A DNA stretch of 11,021 bases from SIG438 sp034117945 (GTDB lineage: Bacteria > Bacillota > Clostridia > HGM11514): the NCBI GenBank assembly GCA_034117945.1, contig JAXEOR010000149.1, positions 1 to 11,021 of the forward strand, in the 5' to 3' direction. Positions 6,585 to 11,021 of this stretch are shown piece by piece (the stretch's first letter is position 1; each line of letters starts with the position of its first letter). Both the position numbers and the translations under genes were made by a program. Below the pieces are notes generated by a model. It had not been told where the DNA came from, ran no database searches, and worked only from the letters and a program-made list of their open reading frames with translations.

Positions 6585-6779
6585 TTAAAACCCAAACACA
6601 GACTTAATGGTGTCAAACAGGGTGCTGATCTCCCTGACAATCACCACAAGCACTACAATTAATCCCGCCAAAGTTGTCATCATGGCCTGCTCCTCCCGTC
6701 CGGATCGAATCAGCAGCTGGTTGAGCACCGCCACCAAAATGCCGATAGCGGCAATCCGGAAAATCAAATCCACATCCAT
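6585..6779 (-). CDS. spoIIIAC: Stage III sporulation protein AC
   Basis: A 64-residue protein with two membrane helices (about 5-24 and 34-52) joined by the short polar loop RSGREEQ, and a C-terminal ISTLFDTIKSVFGF that matches the family end. The N-terminal DVDLIFRIAAIGILVAVLNQLL resembles B. subtilis SpoIIIAC (68 residues) throughout. It is a small membrane component of the channel, encoded between AB (13-bp gap) and AD (9-bp gap). AGGAGAGAGG precedes the ATG at a good distance. Nothing is missing or unusual. Confidence 0.95.
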   Translation of the reverse strand: MDVDLIFRIAAIGILVAVLNQLLIRSGREEQAMMTTLAGLIVVLVVIVREISTLFDTIKSVFGF

Positions 6780-6792
6780 AGTCCTCTCTCCT

Positions 6793-7296
6793 TCATAGTA
6801 AAAGCAGAATGAAAAACAGCCCGCCCAGTAGCCCCAAGCCCTGATACAGTCTTGTATTTTTTATCGCCGTCTCCCGAGCCTTTTCGCATTGCACCCCAAG
6901 GCGCTCCCGCACAGCATCAATCTGCCGGCACTGGGTTTCTCCGTCGCAGACGCCCAAGCCCTCCCCCAGGGTAAGCAGCACACAAAGATCCTCCCCGGGC
7001 AAATCCGGATACCCCTCTCTCATGCCGGCACAAAAGCACTCCCCCGCTCCTCTTCCGTCCCGCAGCTCCATCTCCCGGGAGGCAGCAGCAAACCCTGCTC
7101 CTCCCTCCATTCTGCCAAGCCGTTCAAACAGCTGGGGCAAGGGGCGCATCCCGTATCTGACCTCCCCGGAAAACACTGCCAGCAAATCCTCCAGCCGCTC
7201 CAGAGTTCGCACCCGCTCCTTCAGCCTTTTGCACCCTCCTGAGGCAATACCCAAGCAGGCAAATAAAATCATGACGCACCCCAGCAGCTTAATCAT
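6793..7296 (-). CDS. spoIIIAB: Stage III sporulation protein AB
   Basis: A 167-residue protein with membrane helices at each end (about 1-20 and 149-167, the latter ending in FFILLLL) and a helical cytoplasmic middle. Family features are MIKLLGCVMIL at the start, LEDLLAVFSGEVRYGMRPLPQLF (35-57) and LGEGLGVCDGETQCRQID (110-127). The protein is distantly like type II secretion GspF and is thought to link the SpoIIIAA ATPase to the channel. The ATG at 7296 overlaps the spoIIIAA stop by eight bases and aligns with the B. subtilis start. A second ATG at 7320 has a better-spaced GGAGG and would add eight basic residues (MKLRRWRN), so it remains possible. The cytoplasmic part is unusually rich in cysteine. 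Confidence 0.93.
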   Translation of the reverse strand: MIKLLGCVMILFACLGIASGGCKRLKERVRTLERLEDLLAVFSGEVRYGMRPLPQLFERLGRMEGGAGFAAASREMELRDGRGAGECFCAGMREGYPDLPGEDLCVLLTLGEGLGVCDGETQCRQIDAVRERLGVQCEKARETAIKNTRLYQGLGLLGGLFFILLLL

Positions 7297-8200
7297 ATTC
7301 CTCCACCGCCGCAATTTCATGAACGCCCTCCCGACAGCGGAGGGTAACAAACAAGCCAAACAGCTTGGCCAGCTCCGGCATTCGATCCAATACCTCTCTC
7401 CGATCCCGGCCGTGAACCGACGCTATCACACTGACGCCGGAGCGCAGTGCCTGCGCCACAGCCTCCGCCTCCTCCCGGGAGCCAATCTCATCGGTTATCA
7501 ATACCCTGGGGCACATGGTTCGCAGCAGCATAATCATTCCCGCCGCCTTTGGACAGCCGTCCAGCACATCCGTCCTGCTTCCCAGATCGTTGCCCACCGT
7601 CCCCCGGCAGGTGGCTCCCAGCTCCCCCCGTTCGTCCGCCACCGCCACGTCCACCCCCGGAAACTGCCCGAAGCCGTCAGACAAATTCCGGGCAATGTCA
7701 CGCAGCATGGTGGTTTTGCCGCAGCCGGGAGGAGAAATAAGCAGGGTATTTTTGACCTGTTCTCCGCTGATCAGATAAGGCATCAGCTCATCGGACACCC
7801 CTTTGATTTGTCTTGCCACCCGAACATTGATGGAGGAAATATCCCGAATCCCGGAAATTCTTCCCTCCCGGATCACGCAGGTTCCGCAAAACCCCACCCG
7901 ATGCCCTCCCTCCAAGGTTAGATAACCGCAGGAAAGCTCGTGCTCCCAGGCATATAGAGAAGAAGCGGTAAATTGCTCCATACAAGAATCCAGACAGGTC
8001 TTGCTGACGGCAAACGCTCCCTCGGATTGCTGCAGCAGTCGGCCTTGCTTGTCCGCATAAAATGTCCCGGAACGGAGGCGCAGCTGCAAAAAGCGGTTGC
8101 ATCGAAGGCGAATTTCCTCCAGCTCATCCCGGGCATAAACAGGCAGCTGATATAATGCCATCCGAAGGGACTGAGGAAAATAATCAAATAAGGCAAGCAT
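7289..8200 (-). CDS. spoIIIAA: Stage III sporulation protein AA (channel ATPase)
   Basis: A 303-residue cytoplasmic ATPase of the secretion-ATPase (type II/IV pilus GspE-like) class that energises the SpoIIIA-SpoIIQ channel in the mother cell. The Walker A motif is PPGCGKTT (157-164, Lys162), DERGE (189-193) is the conserved acidic loop, and VLITDEIG (233-240) is Walker B with Asp237-Glu238; SVHG (261-264) is the His-box. The N-terminal region (1-130) contains the typical CGYLTLEGGHRVGFCGTCV and GIRDISSINVRVAR segments. All catalytic residues are present, so it should be active. The ATG has AAGGAGGG (8207-8214) six bases away. First gene of the operon, behind a sigma-E-like promoter. Confidence 0.96.
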   Translation of the reverse strand: MLALFDYFPQSLRMALYQLPVYARDELEEIRLRCNRFLQLRLRSGTFYADKQGRLLQQSEGAFAVSKTCLDSCMEQFTASSLYAWEHELSCGYLTLEGGHRVGFCGTCVIREGRISGIRDISSINVRVARQIKGVSDELMPYLISGEQVKNTLLISPPGCGKTTMLRDIARNLSDGFGQFPGVDVAVADERGELGATCRGTVGNDLGSRTDVLDGCPKAAGMIMLLRTMCPRVLITDEIGSREEAEAVAQALRSGVSVIASVHGRDRREVLDRMPELAKLFGLFVTLRCREGVHEIAAVEEYD

Positions 8201-8224
8201 CTTTCTCCCTCCTTCTTTATAGCT

Positions 8225-8253
8225 ACTATATGGATTTTCTCTTTGGAATAGAA
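8225..8253 (-). promoter_or_regulatory. Putative sigma-E promoter of the spoIIIA operon
   Basis: On the minus strand TTCTATT (8247-8253), 14 bp, then CATATAGT (8225-8232). Against the sigma-E consensus (KMATATT, 14-15 bp, CATAYAHT) this matches 5 of 7 and 7 of 8 positions. Expected start is near 8218, giving a leader of under 20 nt to the ribosome binding site and ATG at 8200. It agrees with the known mother-cell sigma-E control of spoIIIA in B. subtilis. Confidence 0.65.
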
Positions 8254-8263
8254 CAAAAAAAGA

Positions 8264-8292
8264 TTGAAAAATAAACCATGTTGTGGTACAAT
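8264..8292 (+). promoter_or_regulatory. Sigma-A promoter of the membrane/DUF6273 gene
   Basis: TTGAAA (8264-8269), 17 bp, TACAAT (8287-8292), with TGG directly before the -10 (extended -10). Transcription should start near 8299, leaving a leader of about 74 nt. It diverges from the spoIIIA promoter, whose -35 lies about 10 bp away. Confidence 0.75.
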
Positions 8293-8312
8293 ACCCCTAG
8301 ACAGAAAAAATG

Positions 8313-8322
8313 TGATTTACAA
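8313..8322 (+). repeat. Third copy of TGATTTACAA, in a 5' leader
   Basis: TGATTTACAA at 8313-8322 is identical to the core of both arms of the inverted repeat around the Asp23 promoter (3392-3401, and 3463-3472 in complement). It lies about 15 nt into the predicted leader of the 8373 gene. It may be a shared operator half-site or chance in AT-rich intergenic DNA. Confidence 0.4.
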
Positions 8323-8372
8323 CCATTGCCGCCATCGGATTTTGGCCTGGATCAGGAAAGGAGAAAAGCAGC

Positions 8373-10403
8373 ATGAAGCAAAACAGAATTTTTCGGCTGA
8401 TTCCCATATTCGGCGCTCTTGCCGTATTGTTTCTGTGCGCTTTTTTGCTGAATAAGGAGACCGGCCTTGCCAACAACGGTGATTTTTATCGGGTGATGAA
8501 GGTCAACCGGATCTCCTTTGCGGATGACACGGATCAGGCCTGGCGATATCAGTCTGAGTATCGGATGGAGCTGGAGGAGGGCAGCTTTTTTAAAGCCCTG
8601 CAATCCACCTGGGCTACGGCACAAAGAGAATTGTACGATTCTCCTCAATTTTTGCTGGTCAAGGCGGCCAAAACCGTAAGCTTTTTGTGGAATCGGCTCA
8701 CCGGTGCTCCCCCGGATATTTTTCATATGGAGGTGCTGTGTGGCTGCTATCTTTTGCTGTATGCCTTTGCAGTGTGGGGGATTCTCAGCTTTTTTCAAAC
8801 TGTGAAAACCCGGCTGACCGCCTTGTTTCTATTGCTGTTTTTGTTTTGCGATATGGGCTATTTGCTGTATTTTCATTCCTTTTACGGAGAAGCACTTCAG
8901 TTTGTGTGCGTTATGCTGCTGATTGCAGGGCTGCTGCACCTAAGCCGACGGCCAAAGGCAGGATGGTTTTTTGAAGTATTGCTCAGTGCATACTTTCTGG
9001 CCGGAGCCAAGCTTGCCAATATCCCCTATGCCCTGTGTATTGCCCTGGCAGCGGCGGTGATGGTCAGAAAGCGGAAGGTTCTTCTGCCCTTTGCGCTGGC
9101 GGCCGCCATCGGCATTGTTCTTTTGGCCGGCTCCATTCCTGACTGGATGAATCATGACACCACCTACCAGGCTGTTTTCTTCGGTATTTTAAAGGAAAGT
9201 CCCTCCCCTGAGCAGGATCTGAAGGAGCTGGGTCTGCCGGCGGAATATGCCGCCCTGCAAAACACCCACGCCTATTTGGAGCAGTATCCCATTGACATTA
9301 CCTCTCCCCGGTTTCAGCAGCAGTTTTATGACCGGATCGGGAAATGGGACGTGGCGGTATTCTATCTTCATCACCCCATCCGGCTTTCCAAAAAATTAAC
9401 AACTGCCATCCGCTACAGCGGCTCCATTCGGCCCCCTTCTCTGGCCAACAGCGGCACGGTTCGCATGGGAATCACCAATCGGTACAGTCTCTGGAGTCAC
9501 ATCCGTCTGCAAACCAAGCTGCTGTATCATCCCCTGTTTGTGTGGCCGCTGCTGGCTGCCCTTGGGGTGGGAGCGGTTTTATGGATGATCAAATGCATGC
9601 GGCGCAAAAAGCTGTCCCATTCTTGTCTTTTGTATCTGCTGCTGGTGGGAGGACTGTATCTAAACTTGGTTCTGCCTATCGTCGGAAACGGAGAGGCAGA
9701 CTTGGCAAAGCACCTGTTTTTTATGATTCATCTCATGGATCTTACCCTGGCGGCCGGGATATTGTGGTTGGTTTCCAAAGCACCAAAATGGGGCTGGAAG
9801 GGGATCTTGCCCGCCGCCGGCCTTTTGCTGCTGGGAGCACTGTGTGCCTTTTGGCCTCAAAGGGAGCAAACCCTGTCCTTCGGCGGATATGACTGGACGG
9901 TGATTTCTCAAACCGAAACCACCCAAACCCTGCTTTGCCGCCAAACGGTGGCCTGGCTGCCTTTTGACACCTCCCATGATTACGGCAGCAATCTTTGGGT
10001 GGACAGTCAGCTGCGAAAATGGCTGAACCAGGAGCTTTTTCCCAAGGAAATTCAGGATCAGCTGCTACCTATGACCTATCAGGTTTGCGTCAGCGGCAGC
10101 AATCAGTCTTTGGCGGAGGAGGGCTGGCACCCTCTGATCTGGACCCACCAGGCAGATACGGTCGCTTCCCTTTGGCAGGACTCCTATCGGATGACCGTTA
10201 CCGACCTGGTCTCTCTCCCCACCGTCCGTCAATACCAGCAGGGGCATTTCAAACGGGCTGTGGGGCAAAATTACTGGCTGGCGGATCCTTACGGAGGTAA
10301 CGAATCCATGGTTCGCTATGCCGACGCCTTCGGCCAGGTGCTGCATCAGGATGCCTCCCGCCCTGCCGGGGTTCGCCCGGTCATTACCATCAAAAGGCAG
10401 TGA
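8373..10403 (+). CDS. WsfD-like polytopic membrane protein fused to a DUF6273 domain
   Basis: A 676-residue protein in two parts. Residues 1-496 are a multi-pass membrane protein with helices at about 8-26, 118-140, 148-165, 168-190, 200-228, 236-252, 388-406, 417-437, 446-466 and 477-495. LANNGDFYRVM (32-42), HSFYGEALQF (168-177) and GNGEADLAKHLFFMIHLMD (438-456) recall the WsfD-like family of putative glycan hexosyltransferases with a GT-C-like layout. The assignment is from memory of these motifs and is tentative. Residues about 503-676 are a DUF6273 domain: WVDSQLRKWLNQELFP (542-557), DLVSLPTVRQY (611-621), YWLADPYGG (634-642) and the closing GVRPVITI (666-673). Following the last helix, it probably lies outside the cell. 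AAAGGAG precedes the ATG by nine bases. Possible role: building or sensing a surface glycan. The next gene follows without a terminator. Confidence 0.8.
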   Translation: MKQNRIFRLIPIFGALAVLFLCAFLLNKETGLANNGDFYRVMKVNRISFADDTDQAWRYQSEYRMELEEGSFFKALQSTWATAQRELYDSPQFLLVKAAKTVSFLWNRLTGAPPDIFHMEVLCGCYLLLYAFAVWGILSFFQTVKTRLTALFLLLFLFCDMGYLLYFHSFYGEALQFVCVMLLIAGLLHLSRRPKAGWFFEVLLSAYFLAGAKLANIPYALCIALAAAVMVRKRKVLLPFALAAAIGIVLLAGSIPDWMNHDTTYQAVFFGILKESPSPEQDLKELGLPAEYAALQNTHAYLEQYPIDITSPRFQQQFYDRIGKWDVAVFYLHHPIRLSKKLTTAIRYSGSIRPPSLANSGTVRMGITNRYSLWSHIRLQTKLLYHPLFVWPLLAALGVGAVLWMIKCMRRKKLSHSCLLYLLLVGGLYLNLVLPIVGNGEADLAKHLFFMIHLMDLTLAAGILWLVSKAPKWGWKGILPAAGLLLLGALCAFWPQREQTLSFGGYDWTVISQTETTQTLLCRQTVAWLPFDTSHDYGSNLWVDSQLRKWLNQELFPKEIQDQLLPMTYQVCVSGSNQSLAEEGWHPLIWTHQADTVASLWQDSYRMTVTDLVSLPTVRQYQQGHFKRAVGQNYWLADPYGGNESMVRYADAFGQVLHQDASRPAGVRPVITIKRQ

Positions 10404-10445
10404 TCCTCTGAACGGCGCATTTCTGCCGGCGAAAGGAATGTTCAT

Positions 10446-11021
10446 ATGCTTCAGGATATTATAGAATATTTTTCTTATCTGACCTCGCTGGGATGGCAGG
10501 TTTCGGTGCACTATCAACAAAATGCGCTCCCCGGCCTGCCTCCCTTGTGTTACATTCACTCCAATCCCTATTGTCTGGCGGTGAAATCCAGCCCGGAGGC
10601 TTGGAGCAGGTGTATTCAGTGCCAAAAAAAGGTGCTGCACACATGCAGTCGGGGAGAATTTTACGGAATGTGCTATGCGGGCATGGAAGAATTTGTATTC
10701 CCTTTGCAAAGCAAGGGCGCGGTGTTTGGATTTGTCAGCGTCAGCGGATTCTGTCAAAACAGGCAGGAGGCAAGCAAAAGAATTGAGGCAGTTTGCCGGC
10801 AATTCGGCCTGGAAGAGCAAAGGCTGGTGCGGCTTCATCGGGAAAACACGGTATCACCCCCCGCTCAAGACCGGTTCCCCGCCCTTTTGCTTCACCCCCT
10901 TTGCCATATGCTGGTTCTCTGGCAGGAGCAGACAAAGGAGCAGTCCTTTGTTCCGGGCGAGGAGGAATATCTGTTCAGCCATGTGATCGCCTATTTGCAG
11001 GAGGATTGCGGCCAGGACATG
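10446..11021 (+). CDS. PocR-domain AraC-family regulator, N-terminal part (runs off the window)
   Basis: An ORF open to the window edge; 192 residues are visible. Residues about 5-125 match the PocR sensory domain: NPYCLAVKSSPEAWSRCIQCQKKV (40-63), the cysteine pair Cys56-x2-Cys59, GMCYAGMEEFVFPL (74-87, family form CHAGL) and FGFVSVSGF (94-102). PocR domains bind small ligands and usually precede a response or AraC-type DNA-binding domain. Residues 173-192 (EEYLFSHVIAYLQEDCGQDM) look like the first helix of an AraC HTH, cut by the window end. AAAGGA lies eight bases before the ATG. It starts 42 bp after the preceding gene with no terminator between, so the two are probably one operon. Ligand and targets are unknown. 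Confidence 0.85.
   Translation, partial: MLQDIIEYFSYLTSLGWQVSVHYQQNALPGLPPLCYIHSNPYCLAVKSSPEAWSRCIQCQKKVLHTCSRGEFYGMCYAGMEEFVFPLQSKGAVFGFVSVSGFCQNRQEASKRIEAVCRQFGLEEQRLVRLHRENTVSPPAQDRFPALLLHPLCHMLVLWQEQTKEQSFVPGEEEYLFSHVIAYLQEDCGQDM

Noticed and set aside
7022..7921. 299-codon ORF on the + strand opposite spoIIIAA/AB
   Set aside because: It lies antisense to two well-conserved spoIIIA genes, is rich in Pro/Ser/His/Arg as expected for an opposite-frame shadow in GC-rich DNA, and resembles no family.
8299..8372. Riboswitch in the leader of the membrane/DUF6273 gene
   Set aside because: The 74-nt leader shows only a small CCTG-GAT-CAGG stem near its end and none of the conserved cores of riboswitch classes I know.
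10410..10435. Terminator between the DUF6273 gene and the PocR gene
   Set aside because: Only a 4-bp CGGC/GCCG stem with no T run; not a credible terminator.
10065..10838. 257-codon ORF on the minus strand
   Set aside because: It is antisense across the end of the DUF6273 gene, the intergenic gap and the PocR gene, whose motifs are clear on the other strand. Its composition is shadow-like.
1..11021. CRISPR array, tRNA, rRNA, insertion sequence, phage or defence genes
   Set aside because: No regularly spaced direct repeats, cloverleaf sequences, transposase or recombinase motifs, or terminal inverted repeats were seen.

Overview
The window looks like a chromosomal segment of an endospore-forming Firmicute of class Clostridia. 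Support comes from a complete spoIIIA sporulation operon, AGGAGG-type ribosome binding sites, sigma-A promoters with extended -10 boxes, frequent TTG/GTG starts and moderately high GC. The protein styles (DUF6273, PocR-AraC, cytoplasmic heparinase-like lyase) suggest a gut Oscillospirales or Lachnospirales relative, but the order is a guess.

Layout. (1) 1-300: a small Cro/C1-type regulator on the + strand with its own strong promoter, ending at a probably bidirectional terminator. (2) 308-2734, minus: a heparinase II/III-family protein with its own promoter. (3) 2845-2892: a strong intrinsic terminator closing the next unit. (4) 2938-3372, minus: an Asp23/Gls24 protein, the positional counterpart of B. 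subtilis yqhY, with its own vegetative-type promoter. (5) 3470-8200, minus: spoIIIAA-AB-AC-AD-AE-AF-AG-AH, all eight genes intact, preceded by a good sigma-E-like promoter. (6) 8373-10403, plus: a polytopic membrane protein resembling the WsfD-like glycan hexosyltransferase group, fused to a C-terminal DUF6273 domain, divergent from spoIIIA. (7) 10446 to the window end, plus: the N-terminal part of a PocR-sensor AraC-type regulator, probably co-transcribed with the preceding gene.

How the genes work together. The spoIIIA products form the mother-cell half of the SpoIIIA-SpoIIQ 'feeding tube' across the engulfed forespore membranes: AA is the ATPase, AB-AE are membrane parts, and AF-AH build rings. 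The Asp23 gene is a conserved neighbour but appears separately expressed during growth. The flanking genes (lyase, small regulator, membrane glycan-type protein, PocR regulator) are accessory and have no evident link to sporulation.

Most of the window is well-known biology. The less ordinary points are the DUF6273 fusion, a perfect 11-bp inverted repeat around the Asp23 promoter whose core recurs in the leader of the 8373 gene, a 14-bp sequence shared by two promoters, and a hairpin at the only loosely spaced junction of the spoIIIA operon. I see no CRISPR array, tRNA, rRNA, insertion sequence or defence system.
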